A stretch of 64,000 bases of DNA from Candidatus Bathyanammoxibius amoris (GCA_024451685.1 JAMXCW010000003.1:62001-126000), one strand, 5' to 3'. Positions 26,609 through 36,143 are shown, counted from the stretch's first letter. A program made the numbers and translations. The notes: generated from the letters alone by a model not told the origin.

Positions 26609-26989
26609 ATGCAGTTGGAAGAAAGAGAGAGCGAAATAATCCTTGAGAAATTAGAGCGTATGGAAGACTTTTTGAAATCATTCATCGCCAGCCTGGGAGA
26701 AGAAAGCAAGAGGTTGGAAATAAAATTTGTGCCAATCTACTCCCGTGCAGAAGGCACAATCCACAAATGGAACTTTCGCACCGGTAACCGTGTAGGCAGG
26801 AACGACAAAGTCTGTTTTATCAACCCTGATGAAGAACGAAATCCAAACCCAAAATTGTGGGAGCTTATTCCAGTCCTATCCCCTGCCATGGGCATGCTTA
26901 GTATTAACACATTCTACAAAGACAAGGGCTCTACAGTCCGTTCGTCAAGAGGCATTTTAGGCCATATAGAGCCAAGGGAGAACTATTAA
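26609..26989 (+). CDS. hypothetical protein, 126 aa
   Basis: Not recognised. The N-terminal third is a charged helix (ILEKLERMEDFLKSFI), followed by a mixed alpha/beta part with RNDKVCFINPDEE and NPKLWELIPVLSPAMGM. No signal peptide, membrane helix or Cys cluster. The ATG at 26609 has GGGAG 8 nt upstream. Base composition is more AT-rich than its neighbours, and it sits alone between divergent units, so it may be acquired. Coding is supported by length, ribosome binding site and balanced amino-acid use only. Confidence 0.5.
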   Translation: MQLEERESEIILEKLERMEDFLKSFIASLGEESKRLEIKFVPIYSRAEGTIHKWNFRTGNRVGRNDKVCFINPDEERNPNPKLWELIPVLSPAMGMLSINTFYKDKGSTVRSSRGILGHIEPRENY

Positions 26990-27130
26990 ACGGGCAGGCT
27001 ATGCCGGGCTGCACGCTTGTACTGGTGTGACACTCCCGTATTGAGGCGAAGCGGATTTCAACACTATGTTCCGGTGTTATATGGAAGCCTGCGTAAAGGA
27101 GTAACTTTTGTCCAGTCTCTCCTCCGAGGT

Positions 27131-28603
27131 TCACTCAACCGTAGCTGAAGAACACAAGACGTTTACCGAGACGTCTGTATCCTGAACCGTTGCCGAAGAG
27201 TCCTGTGGCTCTGCGTCAGTATCATTGACGGCCGCACTACTGGCCTTGACGATGGCATTACTGTCTCTCCCGGAGACGTCGGTATTCCTGATAAGGTCAC
27301 AGGAGGGGCCTATAGAGCCGTCAGGCCTGAGCTTTAAGACCCAAATGTCAGGAATATCTTCAACACCGGCACCGACGGACATTGTCCCGCCAGTCATTAC
27401 GTATCCACCGTCATTGGTCTGCTGGATGGAGCATGCCCAATCCCAATGAGCTCCCCCACAGGACTTCTGCCACTCCACGGTCCCCTCCGGACTCAGCTTC
27501 AAGACCCATGCGTCAATGCTCTCGGTACCAAAAGACCGTGTCTCACCGGCCACTATGTACCCCCCGTCAGTGGTCTGTTGGATGGAAAGGGCCGTATCCC
27601 AACTTTCCCCACCATAGGTCTTCTGCCACTCTATGGTGCCATTGGGCTTTAGTTTCAAGACCCAAAGGTCTCTTTGTCCTGCGCCAAAGGACTTGGTCTC
27701 ACCGGCCACTATATACCCGCCGTCATCGGTTTGATGGATGGAGCCGGCCTTGTCCGGGTCTTCACCCCCATAGGTCTTCTGCCACTCTATGACACCATTG
27801 GGCTTTAGTTTCAAGACCCAAAGATCTCCTTGTCCTGCGCCAAAGGACTCTGTACGGCCGGCTACTATGTACCCACCGTCATTGGTCTGACGGACGGAGT
27901 CGGCCAGGTCTGAACCTTCACCCCCATAGGTCTTCTGCCACTCTACAGTACCGTCAGGACCGAGCTTCAAGACCCAAGAGTCCATCTCTATTTGGCCGAA
28001 GGACATTGTCCCGCCAGCCACAATATACCCCCCGTCACCGGTCTGCTGGATGGAGTAGGCCGCATCACCGTAATACCCCCCATAAGTCTTCTGCCACTCG
28101 ACGTTGCCGTCAGCACCTAGTTTTAGGACCCAAAGTTCTTGAGGCCTGATACCGAAGGACCATGTCGCACCGGCTACAATGTATCCCCCGTCTATTGTCT
28201 GCTGGATGGAGCGGGCCTGTTCCGAGTATTTTCCCCCATAAGTCTTCTGCCACTCCACACTCCCATCAGGACTCAGCTTCAAGACCAAAAACTCGATTGT
28301 TATCTTACCCCCGGCACTTGGGTAGGCTATCTTGCCGGCTAGAATGTATCCCCCGTCATCGGTCTGCTTGATTGAATAGGCCAAATCATCCGAATCAGCT
28401 CCACCATACGTGGCGGCCCACCCGGCCGAGCCAGCTGAGACAGGAGCGGTTGTCAGGTCAGACGGAGTTCCTCTGGAGCAAGAGAGAGTGAGCGTGGTGA
28501 AGATAAACGCAAAAAATAGGATGCGGAACACAGCGTACAATGTAAACGTTTGATTTTCCGGGGGAAATCTTCCTCCAGAGTGAAACCGTCTTTGACAGGT
28601 CAT
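27131..28603 (-). CDS. secreted seven-repeat beta-propeller lipoprotein
   Basis: 490 aa. The hydrophobic leader ends in LTLSC, so a lipoprotein is likely; the ATG at 28603 gives an unusually long leader and a later TTG or GTG start is possible. The body consists of seven repeats of about 53 residues, each with the pattern DLWVLKL-PDG-EWQKTYGG-SIQQT-DGGYIVAG. Seven copies of the DGGY core predict a seven-bladed propeller. Such repeats occur in extracellular proteins of many environmental bacteria and archaea. The C-terminal 50 residues hold short Ser/Asp/Val repeats (SSATV, TDVS). The repeats are near-identical at DNA level, so expansion is recent. Function unknown, perhaps surface binding. 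Confidence 0.75.
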   Translation of the reverse strand: MTCQRRFHSGGRFPPENQTFTLYAVFRILFFAFIFTTLTLSCSRGTPSDLTTAPVSAGSAGWAATYGGADSDDLAYSIKQTDDGGYILAGKIAYPSAGGKITIEFLVLKLSPDGSVEWQKTYGGKYSEQARSIQQTIDGGYIVAGATWSFGIRPQELWVLKLGADGNVEWQKTYGGYYGDAAYSIQQTGDGGYIVAGGTMSFGQIEMDSWVLKLGPDGTVEWQKTYGGEGSDLADSVRQTNDGGYIVAGRTESFGAGQGDLWVLKLKPNGVIEWQKTYGGEDPDKAGSIHQTDDGGYIVAGETKSFGAGQRDLWVLKLKPNGTIEWQKTYGGESWDTALSIQQTTDGGYIVAGETRSFGTESIDAWVLKLSPEGTVEWQKSCGGAHWDWACSIQQTNDGGYVMTGGTMSVGAGVEDIPDIWVLKLRPDGSIGPSCDLIRNTDVSGRDSNAIVKASSAAVNDTDAEPQDSSATVQDTDVSVNVLCSSATVE

Positions 28604-28712
28604 ATTCCTGATTGTCCCCCCATATCTTTAAACCCTGCCTCAGCCCGACAGGGACTCTTTATCCTGGTTGTCGTAAAGTAACATTTTCATATGAAAGGTT
28701 CAATACAATAGA

Positions 28713-28756
28713 AGACAGGCAAGGAGAAACCCTCGCTAACGTTTTGTTGCCTGTCT
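28713..28756. promoter_or_regulatory. 10-bp inverted repeat upstream of the panC promoter
   Basis: Perfect arms AGACAGGCAA (28713-28722) and TTGCCTGTCT (28747-28756) with a 24-nt spacer. They lie upstream of the -35 box of the panC promoter, so they would not be in the panC mRNA. It could be an operator for an activator or a dispersed palindrome. Confidence 0.4.
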
Positions 28757-28797
28757 ACGTGTTTCCATGTAAGATACATCGTCCGGTGCAATTTGAA

Positions 28798-28826
28798 TTG
28801 ACAAAGATTTGGTGAGTTGATAACAT
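28798..28826 (+). promoter_or_regulatory. sigma70-type promoter for panC-panD
   Basis: TTGACA at 28798-28803, exactly 17 nt, then TAACAT at 28821-28826. The predicted start of transcription is near 28833, about 24 nt before the panC ATG. Confidence 0.7.
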
Positions 28827-28856
28827 TTCGTATTAAAGGAACGTTACGGTGGGGAT

Positions 28857-29753
28857 ATGGCAGAAGTTATTAAAAAAACAGAAGATATGAAGGCCCGTGC
28901 GGGGATTCTAAAGGCCCGGGGACGGTCCATCGGGTTTGTGCCCACTATGGGGGCCCTGCACGAGGGACATCTGAGCCTTATAAGAAGGGCCGGGGCCGAT
29001 AACGACGCCGTAGTGTTGAGTATATTTGTGAACCCCATCCAGTTCGACCGGCGAAAGGATTTTCAGAGCTATCCCAGGCAGTTTGAAAGTGACCTTGAGA
29101 TGGCTTCCGGGGAAGGGGTAGACGTCGTTTTTGCGCCCGACGAAATAGAGATGTATCCGGAGGGTTTTATGGCCTCGATTGTTGAGGTGAACGGCAGCCT
29201 GACCAGGGGTCTCTGTGGTGACGTGCGGCCGGGTCATTTTCGCGGGGTGACCACTGTCGTGAGCAGGCTGTTTGACATAGTAAGCCCCGACAGGGCCTAC
29301 TTCGGCCAAAAGGACCTTCAGCAGGCGGCCGTTATAAAGAAGATGGTGAAAGGTCTTGGGATGGACATAGATATTGTGACATTGCCCACGGTGCGTGATG
29401 CCGACGGCCTTGCCGTAAGTTCCCGCAACCGGCATCTAACCGGTGAGGAGAGGCGGATGGCCGCATCCATCCACAGGGCGCTCGAAAGGGCGGCAGGACT
29501 TTTTGCCTCCGGTGAGAGGGACGTGAAGGTCTTTGTCCGGGAGATGCGTGATATCATGAACAGTGCCGGTATATCCAGGATAGATTATATATCTATAGTT
29601 GACCCGGAGACACTTGAAGAGGTCGCCGGAACGCGGGCCGGAGTGGTTGCGGCCGTTGCCGCGTGGGTGGGCGGTACCAGGTTGATAGACAATATGACCC
29701 TGGGCGCAGGCGCCGGGCAGGAGTCAGTTTTACATAAAGCACAGACTGTATAA
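28857..29753 (+). CDS. panC: pantothenate synthetase
   Basis: ATP-dependent condensation of pantoate with beta-alanine. 298 aa, slightly over the usual 280. [19 protein letters not shown] carries the HxGH nucleotide motif, SIFVNPIQF and [12 protein letters not shown] bind pantoate and ATP, and AVSSRNRHL is the SRN version of the KMSKS-type loop. It directly precedes panD, whose product makes its beta-alanine. Confidence 0.96.
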   Translation: MAEVIKKTEDMKARAGILKARGRSIGFVPTMGALHEGHLSLIRRAGADNDAVVLSIFVNPIQFDRRKDFQSYPRQFESDLEMASGEGVDVVFAPDEIEMYPEGFMASIVEVNGSLTRGLCGDVRPGHFRGVTTVVSRLFDIVSPDRAYFGQKDLQQAAVIKKMVKGLGMDIDIVTLPTVRDADGLAVSSRNRHLTGEERRMAASIHRALERAAGLFASGERDVKVFVREMRDIMNSAGISRIDYISIVDPETLEEVAGTRAGVVAAVAAWVGGTRLIDNMTLGAGAGQESVLHKAQTV

Positions 29754-29764
29754 GGACGATCAAG

Positions 29765-30133
29765 ATGTATCGAGAAATGTGTAAGTCAAAGATTCAGCCG
29801 GCAACGGTGACGGACGCCAATCTCCATTACCATGGGAGTATAACCATAGACGCCGCGCTGCTTGAGGCCAGCGACATCTTAGAGTATGAGAAGGTGCATG
29901 TGCTGAACCTGAACAACGGACAGAGGATAGAGACCTACGCCATAGAGGGAGAAAGGGACTCAGGCACAATCTGCCTGAACGGCGCCGCTGCACGCTGGGC
30001 GCATCCCGGTGACAAGGTCATTATAATCTCTTACTGTCAGGTTGAAGACGTTAAGGCAAAAAACTGGAAGCCGAAGATAGTGCTGGTTGATGAGGCCAAC
30101 AGGCCGCTAAAGGCCGTTTACTCCGGTGGATAA
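29765..30133 (+). CDS. panD: aspartate 1-decarboxylase
   Basis: Pyruvoyl enzyme producing beta-alanine for pantothenate. 122 aa. The self-cleavage site is Gly-Ser in YHGSITID (residues 22-29), which creates the pyruvoyl group, and [18 protein letters not shown] is conserved. 11 bp after panC. No separate panM/PanZ maturation factor is seen. Confidence 0.96.
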   Translation: MYREMCKSKIQPATVTDANLHYHGSITIDAALLEASDILEYEKVHVLNLNNGQRIETYAIEGERDSGTICLNGAAARWAHPGDKVIIISYCQVEDVKAKNWKPKIVLVDEANRPLKAVYSGG

Positions 30134-30177
30134 CGGCTCGCTTACCGAACCCGCCGGGTCTTTCTCTATAAAACGAC

Positions 30178-31029
30178 ATGCGACGAACGCTTCTTGAGAT
30201 CCCCATCCCGTTCCTAGACATCAGTATACCGATATATTCGTACGGGTTCATGATGATGATAGGTTTTCTCTTCGCCGTGCTGGTCGCGAGGAGAAAGGCA
30301 AGCTACGAGGGAATAGACCCACACCAGATAACTGATCTGGGGATTTATACCCTGTTGGCGAGCATAGTGGGTGCGAGAGCGCTTTACGTTACACACCACA
30401 TTGCTGACTATGCAAGACACCCTCTGGACATATTATTGATACATAAAGGGGGTTTGTCCTTTTATGGGGGCGTGGTTGGCGGTGTTATTGTTGCGGTTAT
30501 GTTCTGCAGAAGGCGTGGGCTGTCGCCTCTTAAATGTCTGGACATGATCGCCGTTGGCGGCGCGATAGCACTTGCGTTTGGCAGGATAGGCTGTTTCCTG
30601 AACGGATGCTGCTACGGGCACAGGGTATCGGACGATTTTCTGTTCAGGGTATATTTCTGGAAGACCAAAGACGCCGCCGACAACGTAAACGGCAGTCCTG
30701 TCTTCTTACACCACCTTGAGGAGGGTTGGGTAGGTTTTGCCGATCCGATTTCACGGGCTGTCCACCCCACGCAACTCTACTCCGCACTCGGCGCCTTCGT
30801 GTTATTTCTCATACTAGGCAACCTCTACAAGTACAAGAAGCGAGACGGCGAGATATTCTTGCTGTTTGCCATACTCTATGCACCGATGCGCTTCTACTGG
30901 GAGGCACTGAGGGATGACAGCGCGCCCGTGCTATTCGGGCTTACAGTCTCACAGCTTATAGGCATACCGGCGTTTGTGCTGGCCCTGGGGGTGTTTGTCT
31001 ACGGAAGGCGGCAACAGGCCAGGGCATAG
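30178..31029 (+). CDS. lgt: prolipoprotein diacylglyceryl transferase (copy 1)
   Basis: Inner-membrane enzyme that adds diacylglycerol to the lipobox Cys. 283 aa, about seven hydrophobic segments. SFYGGVVGG holds the conserved region near the essential His/Tyr, and GRIGCFLNGCCYGHRV is the Lgt signature in its Cys-rich variant. An insert of about 40 residues (DNVNGSPVFLHHLEEGW) precedes the conserved HPTQLYSALG. A second, very similar gene follows after 98 bp. Many lipobox proteins in this window are its expected clients. Confidence 0.93.
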   Translation: MRRTLLEIPIPFLDISIPIYSYGFMMMIGFLFAVLVARRKASYEGIDPHQITDLGIYTLLASIVGARALYVTHHIADYARHPLDILLIHKGGLSFYGGVVGGVIVAVMFCRRRGLSPLKCLDMIAVGGAIALAFGRIGCFLNGCCYGHRVSDDFLFRVYFWKTKDAADNVNGSPVFLHHLEEGWVGFADPISRAVHPTQLYSALGAFVLFLILGNLYKYKKRDGEIFLLFAILYAPMRFYWEALRDDSAPVLFGLTVSQLIGIPAFVLALGVFVYGRRQQARA

Positions 31030-31127
31030 CGTCATACCGCGCCTGGCTGACAAAAAATGCCGGGCTGCGACTTGTGATGAATCGGTAACTATACAAATTA
31101 AGGATTCAGCTTATCTTTTAAAATAAC

Positions 31128-31979
31128 ATGCGTCCCACGCTTCTCGAGATACCTATCCCATTTCTTGACTTAACCGTTCCTGTATATTCGTACGGGTTTA
31201 TGATGCTGTTTGCCTTTGCTGTTGGCGTATTCATAGCGCGGAGGAAGGCCAACTTTGAGGGGGTAGACCCTGACGATATGAGCGTTCTTTGTGTCTTCGC
31301 CCTGCTGGCAGGTATATTGGGCGCAAAAGTCTTCCATGTCACGCACCAGATTGCCGGCTACGCAAGATCCCCGCTGGAAACATCCATGATACAAGGGGGG
31401 GGATTGTCGCTTTATGGCGGTGCGATTGCCGGTTTTATAGTATGGGTGATAGTTTGCAGGAGACGGGGGGTGCCAGTGCTTAAGAGTATGGACTTAGGGG
31501 CTGTTGGATTCGCACTGGGACTGGTGTTTGGCAGGATAGGATGCTTCCTGAACGGATGCTGTTACGGCCACAGGGTGGCGGACGATTTTATATTCAGGGT
31601 TTATTTCCCAAAGATCACGGATACAAGCGGCAACATTGACGGCAGTATCGTATTCTTACATCATCTTAAAGAGGGTTGGGTAAATCTTACCGATACTACA
31701 GCACTTCCGGTTCATCCGACCCAGCTATACTCCGCGCTTGGGGCCTTTGTGTTGTTCCTCATTTTGAGCAACGTTTATGAATACAAGAGGCGGGACGGTG
31801 AGGTTGCCTTGCTGCTGGCCCTCCTGTACGCGCCGATGCGCTTCTACTGGGAGATGCTGAGGGATGACAGCGCGCCAGTTATGTTCGGGCTGACGGTCTC
31901 GCAACTTGTAGGCATACCGGTATTCCTGCTGGCCCTGTGGTTGCTTGTTGACGGGAGGCGGCGGCTAAGGAATGCCTAG
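31128..31979 (+). CDS. lgt: prolipoprotein diacylglyceryl transferase (copy 2)
   Basis: Same length (283 aa) and the same motifs as copy 1: SLYGGAIAG, GRIGCFLNGCCYGHRV, the insert with IDGSIVFLHHLKEGW, and HPTQLYSALG. I estimate about 70% identity between the copies from side-by-side reading; the start sequences (RRTLLEIPIPFLD and RPTLLEIPIPFLD) are almost the same. Both keep the signature intact, so both may be active. Duplication probably raised dosage or split substrate range. Confidence 0.92.
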   Translation: MRPTLLEIPIPFLDLTVPVYSYGFMMLFAFAVGVFIARRKANFEGVDPDDMSVLCVFALLAGILGAKVFHVTHQIAGYARSPLETSMIQGGGLSLYGGAIAGFIVWVIVCRRRGVPVLKSMDLGAVGFALGLVFGRIGCFLNGCCYGHRVADDFIFRVYFPKITDTSGNIDGSIVFLHHLKEGWVNLTDTTALPVHPTQLYSALGAFVLFLILSNVYEYKRRDGEVALLLALLYAPMRFYWEMLRDDSAPVMFGLTVSQLVGIPVFLLALWLLVDGRRRLRNA

Positions 31980-32126
31980 TGCTGGATGTAGCGTCATGTC
32001 TCCACGCCAGACGAGACATTGCGCCCCAGAATAGCCTGGTTGCTTGTCATTGCAGGCGAAGCGAAGTCATGCCAGAGGCAGATTCGCCTGAGGCGCGACT
32101 TCAGCCCTGCACAATAGATAAATCAG

Positions 32127-32153
32127 GTAGGGGCGGGGTCACCCCGCCCCTAC
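32127..32153. repeat. GC-rich perfect palindrome
   Basis: Arms GTAGGGGCGGGGT and ACCCCGCCCCTAC around a single central C: 13 paired bases each side. Related to the hairpin at 8688-8714. Confidence 0.65.
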
Positions 32154-32320
32154 AGTAAGATTCCCGGCAACGACGAAAATCAACGGCCATATCGAAGACT
32201 CGCCTCCACCCAAGGCGGATTGGGCAAGAAGGTTGTTGTCTATCAAAAAAATCTAACGGCCAGGAATAGACAACAAAGTTTACTTCGTTGATGCCCGTCA
32301 GCCATCTATTCACCCCCACC

Positions 32321-32349
32321 CCACCCTCCCCCCTTAAGGGGGAGGGTGG
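32321..32349. repeat. C-rich/G-rich 12-bp inverted repeat
   Basis: CCACCCTCCCCC paired with GGGGGAGGGTGG around CTTAA. Typical of short dispersed palindromes in environmental genomes. The next bases (CTCCCCCGTCAAGGGAGAGG) give a second, weaker copy. Confidence 0.6.
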
Positions 32350-32429
32350 AGGCAAAAAACTCCCCCGTCAAGGGAGAGGGATGACGCGGGCGGCAGGCAG
32401 TAGAGGGTGTGTCTGGACGCACGAACGGG

Positions 32430-33740
32430 CTACAGCTTCAGGGGCTCGCGTTCAGGGTATGATACCTCCGCGCCGCTGGAGAGTTTTTTGATTATTGGGA
32501 TGTATTTTTCTTCGATGAGTACGTGGAAGTGCAGTTTGTTGTGTACTGTCCGCTTGCTGAGGACGCAGCCCTTCTCGTATAGATAGGCCGAGAGCCTTCC
32601 GTCTGCGGTACCGCAGGTGAGTTTAAGGTCTACGCACTTCTCGTCGATGAATTCCACGATCTTTCCCCTCAGCTCGTCAAGTCCCCATCCCGTTAATGCT
32701 GATACGGAAATGGCATGTGGGTATTTCGCCCTGAAGAGGGTGGTGATGGTGTCGTCCGAGATGATGTCTGTCTTGTTGAGGACGAGGATAGTAGGCTTTT
32801 TCTCTGATTCCAGTTCCCTCAGTGCTTCGTCTGCCGCCGCTACCTGCTCAAGGACCGACGGCGAGCTTACGTCGACGACATGGAGCAGGAGGTCTGCCTG
32901 TCTCACCTCTTCCAGGGTGGCGTGGAACGACGCCACCAGGTGATGCGGTAATTTCTTGATAAACCCGATTGTGTCGCTTAACAGGGCCTCTCGTCCATGA
33001 CCCAGCCGGAGCAGCCGCGTCTTTGTATCCAGGGTAGAGAACAGCTTGTCCTCTACCGGTACGGCCGCCTCTGTCAGGGCGTTCATCAAGGTAGACTTGC
33101 CGGTATTGGTGTAGCCGACCAGGGAGACCTTAAAACATTCCTTCCTGGAGGCCACCTCCTGGCGCCTGTGACCTTCTATCTCCTTTAGTTTCTTTTTGAG
33201 TTCGTGTATTTTCTTGGAAACGATACGGCGGTCAGTTTCAAGCTGCTTTTCGCCGGGACCCCGCGTGCCTATCCCCCCTTCATACCGGTCAAGGTGGGTC
33301 CACATTCGTTTAAGCCTGGGCTGGGTATATTCAAGCTGGGCCAGTTCTACCTGCATCTGGGCCTGTCTGGTTCTGGCGCGGTGGGCGAATATGTCCAGGA
33401 TAAGCTCGCTTCTGTCCACGACCTTGGCGTTGAGGGTCGTTTCCAGGTTTTTAACCTGCGCGGGTGCCAGGTCGTCGTCACATATGACCACGTCGATTTT
33501 CCGGTCCCTGCAGAGTGAGGCCAGTTCGAGCGCCTTGCCTTTACCGATGTAGTATGTAGGGTCTTTCCTGCTTTTCTTCTGGACCGTTCCGTCAACAATA
33601 AAGGCCCCGGCAGTTTTTGCAAGCCTCGCGAGTTCCTCTAAAGATTCTTTGTTGCAGCCCCTGCTTCTTGAGGATACTACGCCTATCAAAAAGGCCCTTT
33701 CGGCCCTCACCGAGAGGTCTATTTTCTTTAACTCTGTCAC
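32430..33740 (-). CDS. hflX: ribosome-associated GTPase HflX
   Basis: GTPase that splits or rescues stalled 70S ribosomes. 436 aa, GTG start. The N-terminal domain (residues 1-190) ends in the signature GIGTRGPGEKQLETDRR. The G domain has GYTNTGKSTLMNAL, DTIGFIKKLPH and LNKTD. The C-terminus (LKLTCGTADGRLSAYLYEKG) is a normal HflX tail. Last gene of the nusA-hflX run. Confidence 0.95.
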   Translation of the reverse strand: MTELKKIDLSVRAERAFLIGVVSSRSRGCNKESLEELARLAKTAGAFIVDGTVQKKSRKDPTYYIGKGKALELASLCRDRKIDVVICDDDLAPAQVKNLETTLNAKVVDRSELILDIFAHRARTRQAQMQVELAQLEYTQPRLKRMWTHLDRYEGGIGTRGPGEKQLETDRRIVSKKIHELKKKLKEIEGHRRQEVASRKECFKVSLVGYTNTGKSTLMNALTEAAVPVEDKLFSTLDTKTRLLRLGHGREALLSDTIGFIKKLPHHLVASFHATLEEVRQADLLLHVVDVSSPSVLEQVAAADEALRELESEKKPTILVLNKTDIISDDTITTLFRAKYPHAISVSALTGWGLDELRGKIVEFIDEKCVDLKLTCGTADGRLSAYLYEKGCVLSKRTVHNKLHFHVLIEEKYIPIIKKLSSGAEVSYPEREPLKL

Positions 33741-33822
33741 TTATCTCCCGTTGAAAACGTATGTGGCGGGGTTCTCTTTTTCAGCTTTGGCACCTCGAGG
33801 TATCATTCCTCCTTCAGGGGCG

Positions 33823-34578
33823 CTAGCGCTCCTCTTGCATCTCCAGGAGCAGCTCTTTGGGGAGGTTGAAATTTGCATATACGTCTTGAACGTCGTCATG
33901 GTCCTCTAAGGCGTCCATGAACTTAACTACCTTTTTCCCTGCCTTTTCGTCTAATTCTATAAGACTCTTGGGGACCCAGCTGATTTCTGCCGACTCAAAA
34001 GGGATGTCTTGTTCGGTCAGGGTCGTTCTTATACTCTCAAAATCTGACGGGGCGCATATTACCTGGTATACATGCTCCACCCTGACGACGTCTTCTGCGC
34101 CTGCCTCCAGGGCTGTCATCATGAGTTTGTCCTCATCCACGTTCTCGCTGTTGACAACAACCATGCCCCTCTTTTCAAACATCCAGGATACACTGCCGGA
34201 TACCCCCAGACTGCCGCCGTACATGTCAAATATCTTTCTGATTTCCGAAGCAGTACGGTTCTTATTGCCTGTAACAATCTCGAGCATGACGGCCACGCCA
34301 CCGGGGCCATAACCCTCGTACAGGCATTCAAAAAGTTCTTCACCGGATGACCCCCCGGCGCCCTTTTTAATGGCCCTTTCTATGTTGTCTTTGGGCATAT
34401 TGGCCGCCTTGGCCTTCTCAATGGCGTATTGAAGTCTAAGGTTGAGTTTCAGGTCTCCCCCGCCTGTTTTCGCCGCGACCGTTATGTTTCTTGCGAGCTT
34501 GGAGAACGTCTTGCCCCGTTTGGCGTCCGCAGCGCCTTTCTTTCTTTTTATAGTTGCCCAGTGTGAGTGTCCGGACAT
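33823..34578 (-). CDS. yebC: YebC/PmpR-family protein
   Basis: 251 aa. MSGHSHWATIKRKKGAADAKRGK is the invariant family start, and CLYEGYGPGGVAVMLE is the middle signature. Members act as transcriptional regulators and, from newer work, help translate difficult (proline-rich) stretches. The usual neighbour ruvC is absent; here it follows a TPR lipoprotein by 19 bp. Confidence 0.95.
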   Translation of the reverse strand: MSGHSHWATIKRKKGAADAKRGKTFSKLARNITVAAKTGGGDLKLNLRLQYAIEKAKAANMPKDNIERAIKKGAGGSSGEELFECLYEGYGPGGVAVMLEIVTGNKNRTASEIRKIFDMYGGSLGVSGSVSWMFEKRGMVVVNSENVDEDKLMMTALEAGAEDVVRVEHVYQVICAPSDFESIRTTLTEQDIPFESAEISWVPKSLIELDEKAGKKVVKFMDALEDHDDVQDVYANFNLPKELLLEMQEER

Positions 34579-34597
34579 TTCCGTATCCTGGTTTTGG

Positions 34598-36121
34598 TTA
34601 TTGAGTTATCGTTTGTTCCTGGTAAAGTTCGCTTTCAGGTGGTTGTAAGGCATCAAGCCTTTCTAATTGCTTCTTTATCCATGTCATGTTCGGGTCATCC
34701 TCGTAGTCTTGAAACTCTTCGAGGGCGGTTTCCCATTGCTTCCGAGCCATTTCCCAGCGGCCCAGGCCATAGTATATTATTCCTATGTGTTTATATATCT
34801 CAGGGTCCGGAGACGCCTTTACCGCTTCCATAAGTTTTTCCATGGCAAGGTCCATTCTCTCATCATTGTCTGACTCGGTGGCCTGTTTGTAGTACACCCA
34901 TCCCAGACTGTCCAGGTATGCGCCGTTTTCAGGTTCTGTCTCAAGGGCGCTCTCTATAAGCCCCAGGGCTTCGTCCAGGTCTTCACCTCTTTCCGCGTAG
35001 AAGTAACCGAGAAAGTTGCTGGCCTCGTGGGAATTGGGATCTATACTTAACACCTCTCTGAGTTCTCTTTCAACCTGTTCCGGGCGGTTGGCCTCGTAGT
35101 ACAGGTTGGCGAGAAAGAAGTGTACTTCAGTAGATTCCTTATCGGTCTTTGACTTGTTGGCCGCCAATTCGACAACCCTCAAAGCGGCGTTTTTCTCGTT
35201 TTCGGCGACAAGCAGTCTGGCCAGGGTTATGTCTTCTCTTATGTTGCTGGTACCTTGAGCAACCCGCACCTGGAGTAACGCGATTGCCTTTTTACGGTGG
35301 AGGTCTGACTGTTCAGTGTCCTCGGCCTTTGCGTATAACCCCGACAGGAAGGCGTGGGCAAGCCATGCGTTGGGGAATGCCTGCAAGAAGTTATTGGCTT
35401 CGACGATGGCGGTGTCCAGTTGCCCCGTTTCATCATACGCAATCGCCAGATACAACCTTGTTTGCGGTAAATCCGGGTTTAGTTTCTTTGATGTCTCCAG
35501 CGCCTCTCTGGCCTTGTCGTATTCTTCAGATTCAATATATGCCATGCCCATCTCGGCGTAAAAACTGCTGAGATCGATGGGCGGGGCCAGTTTTATAATG
35601 TCTTTTAGACACGTGACGGCCTTGGCGGGCTCGTTGTTAGCGAAGTAGAGATGTGCCAGGTGATAAAGGGTGTTGACTAACAAAGGCATGTCTATCTGCT
35701 TTATGTTACTCCTGGCGGCACGTTCATATTCAGTAATGGCCTCGTCTATTCTGCCTTCGCTCTCATGGATGTTGGCAAGGGTATAGTGAATGGTGAAATC
35801 TTCTCTGTTTATATCTGAGAGTGTCGCCATGTACGATAACGCCTTGTCTTCTTCGTTCAACTGCACATAACAGGCGATAAGGTATCTGAGAATTCTTTGT
35901 GACTTTGGGTTGCCCTCAAGGGCTCTTTCGTAGAATTCTGCAGCCAGTTTCCACTCCTGCCCGGCCATGGCGTAGTAACCTGCACAGAAGTTGGCCATGG
36001 CGGATAGCGAGACCTCCTTCTTCTCGGCAGGTTTTGAGACTACCGGCTTGCCTTCCTTGAGTTGCTCCCGGGCTGTACACCCGCAAAGAACAAGTAATAA
36101 GAGGGTAAGTGCCCTAATCAT
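34598..36121 (-). CDS. TPR-repeat lipoprotein
   Basis: 507 aa. The signal ends in LCGC (Cys15), so it is anchored by lipid. The rest is a run of tetratricopeptide repeats with typical units such as GQEWKLAAEFYERALEGNP, GRIDEAITEYERAA, EEYDKAREALETSKKLNPD and YGLGRWEMARKQWETALEEF. At least eight units are visible. Likely a scaffold in the periplasm, for example for envelope assembly or protein export. It sits between hisG and yebC with spacers of about 20 bp, so it is probably in the same operon. Specific partner unknown. Confidence 0.82.
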   Translation of the reverse strand: MIRALTLLLLVLCGCTAREQLKEGKPVVSKPAEKKEVSLSAMANFCAGYYAMAGQEWKLAAEFYERALEGNPKSQRILRYLIACYVQLNEEDKALSYMATLSDINREDFTIHYTLANIHESEGRIDEAITEYERAARSNIKQIDMPLLVNTLYHLAHLYFANNEPAKAVTCLKDIIKLAPPIDLSSFYAEMGMAYIESEEYDKAREALETSKKLNPDLPQTRLYLAIAYDETGQLDTAIVEANNFLQAFPNAWLAHAFLSGLYAKAEDTEQSDLHRKKAIALLQVRVAQGTSNIREDITLARLLVAENEKNAALRVVELAANKSKTDKESTEVHFFLANLYYEANRPEQVERELREVLSIDPNSHEASNFLGYFYAERGEDLDEALGLIESALETEPENGAYLDSLGWVYYKQATESDNDERMDLAMEKLMEAVKASPDPEIYKHIGIIYYGLGRWEMARKQWETALEEFQDYEDDPNMTWIKKQLERLDALQPPESELYQEQTITQ

Positions 36122-36143
36122 ATCTGCTGGTTACCGCCTGTTT

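Larger units (their letters stand above)
31980..32429. other. intergenic gap of palindromic repeats between convergent genes
   Basis: No gene. 32040-32105 holds nested short palindromes (GAAGTC / GACTTC, CAGATTCGCCTGAGGCG). 32127-32153 is a perfect 27-nt palindrome. 32321-32349 is a 12-bp stem. These lie between the convergent ends of lgt and hflX and may act as bidirectional transcription barriers. Confidence 0.6.

Noticed and set aside
27400-28400. Regular DNA repeats that could suggest a CRISPR array.
   Set aside because: The period of about 159 bp is in frame and encodes propeller blades; no short identical repeats with unique spacers.
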